64,000 bases of DNA from Stagonosporopsis chrysanthemi (taxonomy: Eukaryota; Ascomycota; Dothideomycetes; Pleosporales; Didymellaceae): assembly GCA_022560025.1 (NCBI GenBank), contig JAFISE010000014.1, positions 62,001-126,000 on the forward strand. Reading direction: 5' to 3'. The position numbers and the translations under genes were made by a program. Shown in pieces: positions 23,466 to 34,247 of this stretch. Numbering within the stretch: position 1 is the first letter of the stretch; the number at the start of each line of letters is the position of its first letter. The notes under the pieces were generated by a model. It worked only from the letters and a program-made list of their open reading frames with translations, was not told where the DNA came from and did no database searches.

Positions 23466-26318
23466 TTAGTTCGACTTCCCCGCGACGATAGCATCCTTGT
23501 GCCACTTCGTCGCAAGCAGCTGCTCCCTCCACCACCATCCCAGCCCAATAGTGACACCCGGACCAGCAGCAACAAGCGTAATCAGACCCCTCGTCACAAT
23601 GCCGAACCAACTGTTCTCCAGCATGCCGGCTCTCTTAAGATCTCCAAACAGGTACAACAGCCAAAGGAAGCACGTGCCCATCGAGAAGACTTGATCGAAT
23701 TGCAGGAACAGCCCGATGAACTCATCGTTGGTTTTCGTAGCGGCGATATTCGGAACAAACAGAGTCGCGGGCGAGAAGGGCGCGTTGTAAAGTGTGTACC
23801 ACCACGTCGTCGCTGAGATCGCACAGAGCGAGTAGATAGTATACTTGATGACCGGGAGATCACGAGTCGGGTTGTTGATGCGGTCTTTCCGAACGGTGTC
23901 CGGCATGACTGTCTTCTTGAGCGTGTACTGTAGGATCGTGGTCCAAACGGCGAAGGGCTGCCAGATCCAGGCTGCGGTATGTCGGATCTGGGGATCAATC
24001 CAGGCGGAGAAGGAGACGAAGTGCGGGAGGTAATGGGTAAGCAATATGACGGGCAGGACAGAGGCGGTGTAGGAGAGGTTGGTCAGGCGCATGTCGCGGG
24101 CACGGAAGTTTTCGATGGGGCTCTGGATGTAAGTCAAAAAGCACCAGACGCCCATCACAACACCGATGCCCAAGAACTGGACATTGTAACCGAAGATAAG
24201 AGGTCTGGTAAGTATAAGCTGGGCACATCTTGAAGCGGCATTCGTGACACTTACAGGTAGGACAACGTCATGAGGTTTGACCTCCGGGCGCTCTCAATCA
24301 GCAAGATGGCGTATATGACGCCCATATCCGCGAGGAAAGTCAGGGACTGCCAGCTGCAAACGAGGTTGGCGAACTGGAACGAGGCAAAGCATGCCACGAG
24401 TCCCCTGAACCTGCTATCAATGAACTCGATGCCATAGAAGTTACGCACGGTTTTGACATGCACAGCTTCGCCGATAACGTTCTGGACGCCGTTCTCTAAG
24501 ATGTCGCCAATCCGATCCACTATGTGAGGTAGGCAGGTGCCGAGCATGAAGTACACCGCAGCAGCTGTGATAGCTAGGAAAGGCAAAGCCGTTACAGCTC
24601 TCCATGACTTGGACTCGTTTTTGCCGAGGCCTTGGGACGGGTTGAAAGGCATGGTGCCGTGTAGGGAACGTTCTGGTATGGGGAGGTAATCGAATTTGAC
24701 AGCTCCAGTGACCATGTCACTCTGGAGGTCTGAGATACTAAAGTGTAGGGTTAGCAGCGCCTTACAGTCTTAACGCATCTTATAGGCCAAGTGGTGGAGG
24801 ATACAGAAAGGGCAAATGAAGATGCGGAGTCGGCTAAGCTGAACTTCTGCTTGCGTGTTACGGGGCATTGCCGACCGCCGATTGGTCGGGACATCGTTTT
24901 TGCGTTGGAGTGGTGCTGGATTGGTCACTTACTAATCACCGGAGTTTGGTATGACCCAAAAAGCCATGAATTTATCTTTGAGTGTTGCGAGCGCCTGCAG
25001 ACGAGTGAGAGCGGCTGCAACCTTGGAAATCGCCTTCATACGGACGTTTCGGACCTTTTGGTAGTTTCCGAGGTGAGTTTTTATCTTGTCGTAGCTCGGC
25101 TTTCCCTTCTCGGTAGTATCTACCATCTTCTTCAACTCATTTGCAAGTGCAGCGACGGTTTCCATGGCTGAATTGCCGCCAGCACCCATGTTTGGAGTCA
25201 TCTTGTGAACACCATCACCTACGCAGGCGATGCGACCCCAGGACCATCGTTTTAAGTGAGCTTCTTCCGTCGCTAACAATGTGTACGTAAGGCGGTTTCT
25301 CCAGAGGTCTCCGAATGTCACATCAGGCGTGATAGTGTAGTTTTGAATTTCATCAGCGAAGATCTCGGCATCTTTCTTGGTGAATCGTGGCAGCTCGGAA
25401 GTTTTATCTGCGGATTGGTAAGCCACAGGAGCAGTTTACGTTACCATGACAAGAACCAGGGCAGGCACGGAATGGTGCATGTACGTACTGCTGAGGTCAG
25501 AACATGTAGTCTATCGGCAGAGACGAGACTTACCAAATTCTATCCAGTTTCTTGAACATGAACCAGAAGACCTTTTTGTTTCCTCCGATAAGCAAGGTGG
25601 AGAAATGCTCGTCATAATTCACAGTGCCTTCGCCCTCAGTGATACCGTCTACCTGACTTGAGATTCCGAACAAGCACTGGTATTCAGCGAACATCATGTT
25701 TTGATCGGACGGATCGAATGCGTCTTGTTCGTGGAGATGAGCGAGCCGCCACATCTCCTGACGAACAGTGCTGTGGGCGCCATCGCAGCCCACCAAAACA
25801 TCGCCGCTGATGCTTGTGCCATCGCTGCAAGTTACTGTGACCGCTTTTTCTGAGTTCTCGACTTTCGAAATGCGCTTCTGCAACTGGATCGTCGATTTGT
25901 TCCTCAAATTATGATACATCACGCGCAAGGCGCTCTCTCGTTCAATGAAAAGAACGGGGTAGCCAGCACTAACAATAGTATCAGCCTGGTGTCCTCACTG
26001 ACAATATTGTGGCACCTACCGGACTTTGACCAGTTGGGCACCGTCATCGTAGTGATATTGTGTGCCATGTTTGTCGCGATTCCGGTTACCGATAAGCGCA
26101 CAGGTGTCACTCCAGATAGGCTCGAGGCATCCCAGCTGGTCGAGCAACCGAGCTCCGTTCTGAAAGAATCCAATTGATGCCCCAATTGGTGGTGTAATCG
26201 TATCTCGAGCCTCGAGAAGAACATAGTCGATGCCGGCCTTTTCCAGAGCATTGGCGAGCGTCAAACCTGCAATACCGCCTCCAGCAATGATGACTCGAAA
26301 GCCACCTGGTGCAACCAT
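23466..26318 (-). CDS. PaxM-like FAD monooxygenase fused to a C-terminal membrane module
   Basis: Five exons (26318-26020, 25968-25534, 25407-24933, 24737-24255, 24204-23466) code for roughly 810 aa. The N-terminal half is a group A FAD monooxygenase: G-G-G-I-A-G-L-T-L-A near residue 12, E-A-R at the end of the Rossmann unit, G-A-S-I-G-F-F-Q-N-G-A-R-L-L-D-Q-L, D-V-L-V-G-C-D-G-A-H-S-T-V-R and G-D-G-V-H-K-M-T-P-N-M-G. Such enzymes epoxidise prenyl chains in indole-diterpene and meroterpenoid pathways. The second half begins P-E-R-S-L-H-G-T-M-P-F-N-P and has about eight hydrophobic helices. The exon 3-4 join (TA|GTAAGT...TTTAG|T) gives N-S-G-D-Y-I-S-D-L-Q-S, so both halves are one product. The exon 2-3 join is off by one base: donor 25533 leaves two bases, while acceptor 25408 needs one. 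So the gene may be broken there. No other pathway gene is adjacent. Confidence 0.8.
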
Positions 26319-26610
26319 ACTGAAGGGTAAACTTCTCTTCTCAACTTCGTAGCTCAAGGATAGGAGCAGGTGGTTCGACTACAATGTTGCGTAAAGTGTG
26401 ATAGTGGCGCATACTAAGGAGACGCTTCGGTCTTTATATCTTGTAACTGAGTGCATGTTCCCCTTTGCTACATGTCAGCGCCCATTATAGGGAAGTGCCA
26501 GCAATGCCTAAAACAAGTAACACTTGTGCGCATCAGACCCACGTCCCAGACGCACAGGTAGCTTGTGAGCATTTCCGAGGTACAAAAGAGCTTAGCGCCA
26601 AGGCAATTGT
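26319..26610. other. Upstream region of the FAD monooxygenase gene
   Basis: About 290 bases, probable promoter. No element named. Confidence 0.4.
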
Positions 26611-26824
26611 ATACTATGGTATCAGGGATAAGTTTTGTTAGTAGGGTGGGCACAACAGGGGTGCAACCTAGCCTCCCTAATGTAAATATTACGCATAAAA
26701 GAGATTTAGTAAGGCATTTCCGCCAATTAACCAGCTAGGAAAATACTACTTTGAATTAGTCAGGATAACACAGCCCCTGTTGTACCCACCATACTAACAA
26801 AACTTATCCCTGATACCGTACTAT
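26611..26824. mobile_element. MITE-like element with ~53-bp terminal inverted repeats
   Basis: The left arm (26611-26664) and the reverse complement of the right arm (26771-26824) match over ~53 bases with few differences. Both carry the 20-mer core ATCAGGGATAAGTTTTGTTA followed by GTGGG and ACAACAGGGG. About 105 AT-rich bases with no coding capacity separate the arms. TA lies at both outer edges, which would suit a Tc1/mariner-type target duplication, but two bases are weak evidence. Size (~214 bp), long arms and lack of ORF fit a non-autonomous DNA transposon. Confidence 0.75.
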
Positions 26825-27207
26825 GATCTAGATGGGGCTGTCGGCGGTTCAGGTGTAAGTGCACATGGCCCAACAATCAACGCCTAACTTTCATTCGGGT
26901 AGACATTGGCTCGTACGAAGAACCCTTGTCGACGGAACGTGCTGGCATTAGCACAGAGATAAGATGGCTGCAGTCTGCATGAAATAGGTAATGTGTAGTC
27001 GAATTCATTGGGTCCTGTGACTCCACAGGCTCGGCAGTAATTCCCCACTGTTCTATCATCCGAGTCGAGTTGGGGGCAGGGCCTTGTTTACTCATCGCCG
27101 GATAGCGGATCAAAATCATCCGGGCTTTGGTATTGCTGCTTCGCACAGCGGCACAAATGTGCCAGGCAAGATTGCGCGCTTTCTGTGTATGTACGTAGAC
27201 TGTTCCC
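26825..27207. other. Intergenic region, no gene seen
   Basis: About 380 bases between the inverted-repeat element and the 3' end of the DUF1295 gene. Only shadow frames of that gene's tail region are present. Confidence 0.45.
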
Positions 27208-28363
27208 CTAAAGCTTCTTTCCCTTCCCTGCTTTGCTCTTGGCTTCCTTAACTTTTGCCGCCTCTTTCTCGGTCCTTGGAGTTCCCATGCTCTTCGTGAG
27301 GAGCTTGGGGAGGAACTTGCCAACGCGCGCCTGGTAAACCTTGTACTCAGGGTATTTCCCAGCACTCAGCAGCTCGGTCAACCAGGTGCTTGCCTGGAAC
27401 AAGATCAAGTACGAGAAAGCTCCCGCAAATGTCCAGTTTGCAAACGTATAGCTCTCCATGCAGCCCCACTGGTAAAGTGCTACCCAGAAGGTCTGCTCTG
27501 CAGCGAAGTTGGGATGGCGTGATAACGCCCATAGGCCACTGGTATTGAAACCGCGGTCAAGCTGTTCGCGAGTGAACTTGTATTCGCTCGGAACTTTCGC
27601 AGACTTGTTGTACGCGCCCTTCGCCTTGTGGAACATCCACTGCTGCTGATCGGCGAAAAACTCGATAACGATGATAACGAACATGGCCTTGCTGAAGACG
27701 TTGTCGTACGCAGAGAGAGTGTTTCCGGTGATGCGCGAGGTGAGGAGAAGGATGTACGTTGGCGATGTGATGATCCAGAGCAGGATCTACCATTTAGTTA
27801 GCCACGCATGCTTTGCGAGTCGCATCGAGACTTACGTTTTGAGCCAGCGAGATGAAGATAATGTTGAATATGAACATGGGAATAGGCCCAACATAGTCCT
27901 TGACAATATTCCACCTGTAATCCTCGCTTCCTACTTGGTAGCCTCCCTTTCGCCAGTAATTAAATGTCAGACGCGCGCCCCAGATCACTGACAGGGCCAT
28001 GATGTGGTCCACTTTCGTAGTGGGTAGTCCATTCAGATGCGCCCAGACGTCGTAATGTACATTGTAGATGACAGGCAGAATGCTCCACAGCCGGTCGACC
28101 TGTGAGTAATTGCGATTGAACTCAGAGACCACCAGGACGACGGGAGTCATGAAGAGCGCGAACGCCAGACCCAGCATCAGCGGGTTAGTCGAGGCGTAGA
28201 CATGGAGTAATGCCTGGCGATCGTTTATGCTTTCAATAATCCTGTAGGGCAGATCATAGAGCTGTGGCAGGTATGGCAGCACGGTTTTCTCGAGATCGGC
28301 GCATTCTGGCAGCTTTTTGAGGAGCGGGATCGCCAGATCGAGGGAGGCACGGGGTACAAGCAT
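27208..28363 (-). CDS. DUF1295 membrane oxidoreductase (steroid 5-alpha-reductase-like)
   Basis: Two exons joined across GTAAGT...GGTAG (about 27837-27788) give about 368 aa, restoring L-A-Q-N-I-L-L-W-I-I-T. Several hydrophobic helices alternate with conserved S-E-F-N-R-N-Y-S-Q-V-D-R-L-W-S, W-G-A-R-L-T-F-N-Y-W-R-K-G-G-Y and, near the end, F-N-T-S-G-L-W-A-L-S-R-H-P-N-F-A-A-E-Q. The R-H-P-N-F/A-E-Q motif is the NADPH-binding hallmark of DUF1295 and 3-oxo-5-alpha-steroid 4-dehydrogenase relatives. Substrate unknown, membrane location likely ER. The tail is Lys/Ala/Glu-rich. The ATG at 28363 is preferred; an in-frame ATG at 28465 would add a less conserved extension. The gene is head-to-head with TOP3 265 bases away. 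Confidence 0.9.
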
Positions 28364-28627
28364 CGTAAGGGAACTCAGATGGCGGATGTAGAGACTGACT
28401 TGGGCGCAAAGAAGGACAGGTTTTGCAGTGCGTGTCGGGGCCAGGTGAAGACGGAATGACCTCATGAGTCTGCAGTCCACTTTTGTTTACCAGCCAAGCC
28501 GCGCTAAGACGGAGGATCGCGCCTTGCTTGTTGAACGCGCTCTCACGTGCATACATTCTGCTTCTTGACCTGGCTGCCTGTTTTCACAACTCCGCCACGA
28601 GCTCAATGGCAACAGTACTTAGGCACA

Positions 28628-30903
28628 ATGAAAGTGCTGTGCGTGGCGGAAAAGCCGTCCATTGCGAAAGCAGTCGCTCAGCATCTTGGTGGTCGAGTAA
28701 CAACTGTACGTAGTAACGTACTGCCTGTAGGTGAGCGTAGAATCAGGGGATTGATCAATTATAGGATAGTGTTCGAGGCATACAGTGGGTCAAGAATTAC
28801 AGATTCGACTTTCAATTTCAGCAATGGGGCCAGTGCGATGTCACCTTCACGTGTGTGGCTGGGCATATCATGAATCACGACTTCATTGATCGGTACAAAA
28901 ACTGGCATGCGTGTCCCGCGGGAGATCTATTTGATGCTCCCATACGGAGCTTTGTTGCCGATGTACGCAGAAGAATCACCTTACCCCGTGTTGCAGCCCC
29001 ACTTGCAAGACATCAGAGCTGACGGCAATGCAGGACAAGAAGGCTATTGCAAGCAACATCGAGTCACAGGCAAGGAACTCACAGATACTGTTCGTATGGA
29101 CCGATTGCGATCGTGAGGGTGAGAACATTGGGACAGAAATACGGGATATTGCTTTGAAGGTCAATCCAAGACTTCGAGTCTACCGAGCCCGATTCAGCAA
29201 CATCGAAAGAGCGCAAGTTTTCGCTTTGGCCGCTCTGCATCCATCACTGACAAACGTTCTAGACATGTTGTCCAAGCATCACAAAATCCCATACAGCTGG
29301 ATGAAGCGCAGTCAAACGCTGTTGCCGCTCGCACCGAACTTGATCTTCGCCTTGGTGCAGCCTTCACGCGCATGCAGACGTTGGCCCTGCAAAGTATGAT
29401 TCCGACTGGAGAGAATGGGCGTGGAAAGGTGATCAGCTACGGCTCTTGCCAGTTTCCAACGCTGGGCTTCGTCGTTGACCGATACTTCCGGGTACGCAAC
29501 TTCGTCCCCGAGCCTTTTTGGTACATCAAAATCAACCATGTCAAAGATGACGTCGAAGTCAAGTTCAACTGGAGGCGAGGCCACCTGTTCGATCGCATGG
29601 CTGTCACGCTGATCTTCGAAGGATGCCTCATCTCGAAGACAGCCAAGGTGACCAAGATGGGTAAAAAACCCACAAAGAAATGGAAGCCGCTCCCTCTCAC
29701 GACAGTGGAGCTGCAGAAGATGGGAAGTAGGTTCCTCCGAATGTCATCCCAGAACGTCATGAAGGTAGCCGAAGAGCTCTACACCAAAGGCTGGATAAGC
29801 TACCCACGCACCGAAACGGATCAGTTTGATCGAGGAATGGACCTCCGCAGCATCATTTCGCGGCAAGCACAGGACGGCCGTTGGGGTAACTTTGCTCAGG
29901 GACTGATGAACGGAGGTTTCAACCAGCCTCGTAATGGCCGCAATAACGACAAGGCTCATCCACCTATTCACCCAGTCAACTACGTGGCACCAAATTCACT
30001 AAACGAGAATGAACGTAAGGTTTACGAATTCGTTGTCCGTCGCTTCCTTGCATGTTGCTCTGAGGATGCAACGGGAGAGGCTACAGACATTGAGATTGAC
30101 TATGGGTCCGAAAACTTCCATGCACACGGCTTGCGTGTCATCGCTAGAAATTATCTCGACGTGTATCCCTACGACAAGTGGGAAAGTAGCCAGCAGCTGC
30201 CGCAATATACAGTAGGCGAGATGTTCGAGCCCACGGAAACCAATATGCTTGATGGCAAAACGTCAGCACCGTCTTACCTCACGGAGCCTGAACTTATCGC
30301 CCTCATGGATGTCAACGGCATTGGCACCGACGCAACAATGGCCGAACACATCGCAAAGATACAGGATCGCGAATACGTGATTGCTCGACCCAAAGGCGGG
30401 GCTGCAGCGAACGCGGGCAGCAATGCAGGCAGAGGCCGTGGCCGAGGAAGAGGAGGTGGTGCTCGAGGCGGCCGTGGCGGCGCAGCAGCGGGTCATGACG
30501 GAGGCGGAGGGACGGCAGCCGGCGGAGTGCAAGAATTCATCCCGACGACTTTGGGCGTCGCGCTTATCGAGGGATATGACAATGTGGGCATGGAGACCAG
30601 CCTGAGCAAGCCGTTTTTACGCAAAGAAGTGAGTGGAATAGGGCACATTTGCTGCATCGAGAACGGCCACTAACCCAGGACAGATGGAACTCCAGATGAA
30701 GGCCATCTGCGAAGGGCGCACGACACGTAACGATGTTGTGCACCAGAACTTGGATCAATACCGCGCCGTGTTCAACCGCACAGCGCAGCAGATCAACGTC
30801 CTCAAAGCTGTAAGTCACGATATTCTCCGTGTTGTGTGCAGAAAGGTAGACTAACGCTAGCGAGGCCATCACCAAGTATGTCGTGCCGGCGAATCATGGC
30901 TGA
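28628..30903 (+). CDS. top3: DNA topoisomerase III
   Basis: Six exons (28628-28705, 28765-28962, 29034-29212, 29263-30628, 30684-30809, 30865-30903) give 661 aa. Type IA landmarks: M-K-V-L-C-V-A-E-K-P-S-I-A-K at the start, Toprim D-C-D-R-E-G-E at 116-122, Q-L-D-E-A-Q-S-N-A-V-A-A-R-T-E-L-D-L-R, Y-G-S-C-Q-F-P-T-L-G, and active-site Tyr in W-I-S-Y-P-R-T-E-T (about 332). A Gly/Arg insert (R-G-R-G-R-G-R-G-G-G) lies before E-F-I-P-T-T-L-G-V-A-L. The enzyme relaxes and decatenates DNA, normally with a RecQ helicase and Rmi1. Intron 3 (29213-29262, 50 nt) starts GCAAGT; only this gives the conserved E-R-A-H-V-V-Q-A. The last exon is uncertain: the GCGAG acceptor ends the protein at 30903, while the CTAG acceptor four bases earlier would extend to 31115. 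Confidence 0.93.
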
Positions 30904-32051
30904 TCTGTGGTCCACATGCACAGTTGCAGAAGCACTTACGTCAAGCACATCCCACCTGGACCAGACGTGTCGAGGCATGCCTGCGCAGAGGACATGCACG
31001 TGTGCGCGCTGGCTGCTGCCCGAGCTCCGCGACGCACCAGACTAACGGCACGTTTCAACATTTCATTACTTGGTGCGGCGATGTGTGCTTGTTTCCAAGA
31101 GGGGCCTGCCCGTAGCGAAAATCGGAGCGAGGGTGATAGCGCACGCAGCCCCGCGCAGTGCTGATAACGCCTATGGGTGTTGGGACTGAGAACTCATGGG
31201 GGATCTGGAGCTGGACGCTGGCGCAGGTCTCGGCAGGTCTCGGAACAGCCAGAAACAGTCATGCATGCCCTCAACATTGCCTGTGTCGAGCGTCACCCTG
31301 TCTGAGCGAAATCACAAACGCAGGAGCAAGGCGCAATCGCGGCTTCGCAATGTAATCATCACTACATTTGCGGCGGGCGCGAGGGAAGGCACAGCGACCC
31401 TGCTTCCGGCGTGGGTACCTGCTGACAGATGGGGCACTCGACGATGACGGCTATGAGGAGGTGTGGCACGCCGAGCGCGGGCCCGCCAATCAGGAAGCAG
31501 TCGCGATGCCATGCGCCTGCCCGACATGCACCTGGTTCGCCCACTGCCTTGGTTTCCGAGCATATGCAGGTGGGACGCTTCCATACCGGGCAGTCCTTAT
31601 CACAGCTGACTCCCACACTAAACGCGCCGACTACTACAAAGCACCCACCGCGCGCACACTGAATATTGCCCTTTCAGAACACACACATCCTCGCTGCCCG
31701 TCACAGACACTGACTGCTCGCCGCCCCTTTGACGCGCCTCCCGTCTGGTCCGCCCGGTACGCCTGCCTGCTCCCCGGATCGCCGATCCACCAAACGCGCT
31801 CGAACCCTCCCACGACCAAGCAGCGCGCTGCAGCTTGCCCCGTGAGGCGCCAGCACACCACAGCAACTAACCCTTAATCACTGCTGCCGTTCCGGTCGCA
31901 TAAGACGGCTCTCTTGCTGTATCCAAACACAACACACCAACTCCTTTGTCTGCGCTGCTGCTGCTCGAGTCAGACGCCGCCTTCCGAACCTCCGCTGGCA
32001 CCTGCCACCAGACAACACATCTCCCGTCACGACAAATCACAGCCCGCAAAC
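30904..32051. other. Intergenic region between TOP3 and STB3
   Basis: About 1.15 kb. It holds the TOP3 3' end and the STB3 promoter and leader; the last ~300 bases are C-rich with many ACACA and CACC runs, common in fungal leaders. The frame open from 31914 into STB3 has no upstream ATG. No other gene supported. Confidence 0.45.
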
Positions 32052-33191
32052 ATGGCGACTATGGTCCAGAAGCCCGTTTCCAACATCGCTGCCGCCTTTG
32101 CTGCTCAGCAGGCGTCCCACCACATCCCCATCACGCACGATGGCGCCGCTGCAGGCACTTTCCTGACGCCACCGTCGTCGATGTCCCCCACTCTCTCAGC
32201 CCACAAGCGCAGGCCGGCCCTGTCACTGGCTGGGAGGGTCGACACACCAGACGCCATGGATTTCGACTTGCAAGACGCAGTCGAGCATGCCAGGGCGCAG
32301 GACCAGCCCGCGGCTCTGTCCAAGGAGGCGCTCGCTGGCCTTGACGCTACGCGTCAAATCACGGCTGCTATGCTGGCAAAGCACCACCTGCCTGCCATCA
32401 TTGCTGGCCACGGTGCTATGCCCATCCGCGAGATGATGGCCCATCTCACCCACTCTGTCCCTGGCTTTTCTGGATTAGCACCCGCGAAGGCCAGGCGGCT
32501 CGTCGTCGCGGCGTTAGAACATCGCGCCGGCGGCGGCATGCACGGGGAGGTCAAGTTCGAGAAGGTCGGCTGGGGCAGGTGGAGCGTTGCTGGCTCATCG
32601 CAGGCTCGTGGCGTGCCCATCGGCAGCTTGCGCCTCGGTAGTGGCGCAACACCTCCAGCCAGTATAGACAGCGCCAGTGGACTGCAAATTCCCAGGCTGC
32701 GCCAAGAGCGCGACACATATCAGGGCAGCTGGAATGCTGGCTCATGGTCGCCGCCCCACAAGATGGACGAGGACGAAGAAATGGCTGACCAGATGTCTCT
32801 GGACGGCTCTGACGACAGCCTTGAGTCCGATTCGGCGTCTGACATGGACCTCGGCGAAGACTTGGACGATGATACCGACCAGGAGGATTGGGCCACGATG
32901 GGCCCACAGATTTCGCGGAAGCCCCACCACGGCCCGCGTCGCGAACACCGCGACTATAACTACCTAAGCCGCACGCAGTCGAGCAACCCACGCTACCGCA
33001 GTATCTCAGCTCAAGGCCGTTCATTGCCGCAAGGCGGGTTTCAAGGCTCCATCTCTTCCAGAACTCCTGCTCTGGGCAGCACTCCTCTACCTTCGCTCAA
33101 ACTCACTGCATCCCCTGGCGTTACAGGATCTGGCGCTGAGCGCGATGCCATTGAGGCCCTTCTTTCGATGGGCTCCATGCCTCGCGCGTAG
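32052..33191 (+). CDS. stb3: Stb3-like Sin3-binding transcriptional regulator
   Basis: A single exon of 379 aa starting at the ATG at 32052 (M-A-T-M-V-Q-K-P-V). The conserved Stb3 domain spans about residues 40-190: L-T-P-P-S-S-M-S-P-T-L, D-F-D-L-Q-D-A-V-E-H-A, I-T-A-A-M-L-A-K-H-H-L-P, I-R-E-M-M-A-H-L-T-H-S-V-P-G-F-S-G-L and P-A-K-A-R-R-L-V-V-A-A-L-E, followed by G-W-G-R-W. An acidic run (D-E-D-E-E-M, D-L-D-D-D-T-D-Q-E-D) and a Ser/Pro-rich tail complete it. In yeast, Stb3 binds the ribosomal RNA processing element and recruits Sin3-Rpd3 to repress ribosome biogenesis genes when nutrients are low. The same role here is inferred from the family only. Confidence 0.9.
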   Translation: MATMVQKPVSNIAAAFAAQQASHHIPITHDGAAAGTFLTPPSSMSPTLSAHKRRPALSLAGRVDTPDAMDFDLQDAVEHARAQDQPAALSKEALAGLDATRQITAAMLAKHHLPAIIAGHGAMPIREMMAHLTHSVPGFSGLAPAKARRLVVAALEHRAGGGMHGEVKFEKVGWGRWSVAGSSQARGVPIGSLRLGSGATPPASIDSASGLQIPRLRQERDTYQGSWNAGSWSPPHKMDEDEEMADQMSLDGSDDSLESDSASDMDLGEDLDDDTDQEDWATMGPQISRKPHHGPRREHRDYNYLSRTQSSNPRYRSISAQGRSLPQGGFQGSISSRTPALGSTPLPSLKLTASPGVTGSGAERDAIEALLSMGSMPRA

Positions 33192-34247
33192 GCTCCATCT
33201 TTGCATCACTCTTACGTCGGGAAACGACAACATTATCAATATTCTTAGCTAAGCGCATCCACATTTGCGTTTACAACATTCAACATTCAACATTGCATAT
33301 GAAGGGGCATTTACGGTTTTCGAGGTTTAGTCATTCATGATTCGCGTTACAATAGCATAACCCACCTCCCTCCACCGCGTTGGATCTCGACTACGAGAGG
33401 GACGATCCGTCAAGTGCTGATGTGGATCTTTATTTCGGGCTTGGGACATTACAGGAATATTGGGTTTATCTTTACACTTCACACTTTTACTCATGCGCTT
33501 CATCTTTCGAAGGCAGCATTGCATTTGCAGGGCTACGAATTTAGTGGTACGATCCTATCACTAAGGGCACCTGGCAACGGCGTTTGTACCTATCTACACA
33601 ACAGACAATCCTACTCTAAAACTGTGGTAGCGATGTCGGTCAGTCACCAATGACCGGGGAATTGACTGGCGCCAAGTGGTGAGAGTAATGAAATTCTTCT
33701 TCGAGTATGGTTGCGCCAACGGCGTGCTATCTCATCACCACAAATCATTGTGTTCTTGCGTGACTCGGTTTTCTGTTACACGTGATGATTCGGTGACTCT
33801 AGCAGTGCTAGGGGTTGCGTACAGTTGATCAACTCATCATTCATGATTCATGTTGTTTGACTGAAAGAGATTGGCCTTTCGAAATTTATGGACGCCGTGT
33901 GAGCATGGGTGATATTATACCATAGTCACGGATTAGTTGGCTGCAGTGAGGGGTACCAAGCACCTTCTGAGCAAAAGGCAAGCGTGGAATGCTCAACGAG
34001 TTGAAGGAATGCCGCACGATGGTGTGTTGGTGACACCGAGACCTGACTGGGCTCCTCCAGAGGCATTGAATGAGGACTTGAACAGCACTGCTTTGTAGCT
34101 GACAAGAGAGAGAAATCCAGAGTGGCGGTCCATCCAAGGGTTTGTAGTGTTCTCAATGTCCATCCTTAGTCTTCGGTACCAGCACATTTGCATCCACACA
34201 CCTGTTACCAAGACTGCCACTTCTCGCTTATCGCCTCCACTTCCAAG
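33192..34247. other. Intergenic region, no gene seen
   Basis: About 1.05 kb between two convergent genes. AT-richer than the flanks with several CATTCA/ATTCAACATT words just after STB3. No coding frame or structured RNA could be supported. Confidence 0.45.

Noticed and set aside
23466..28363. Secondary-metabolite cluster around the FAD monooxygenase
   Set aside because: Neighbours are a MITE, a DUF1295 protein, TOP3 and a disordered protein; no prenyltransferase, polyketide synthase or terpene synthase is present in the window.
30924..31115. Possible longer TOP3 C-terminus
   Set aside because: Using the CTAG acceptor keeps a frame to 31115 but yields Cys/Arg-rich sequence unlike topoisomerase III; the GCGAG acceptor and stop at 30903 fit better. 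Left open in the feature note.
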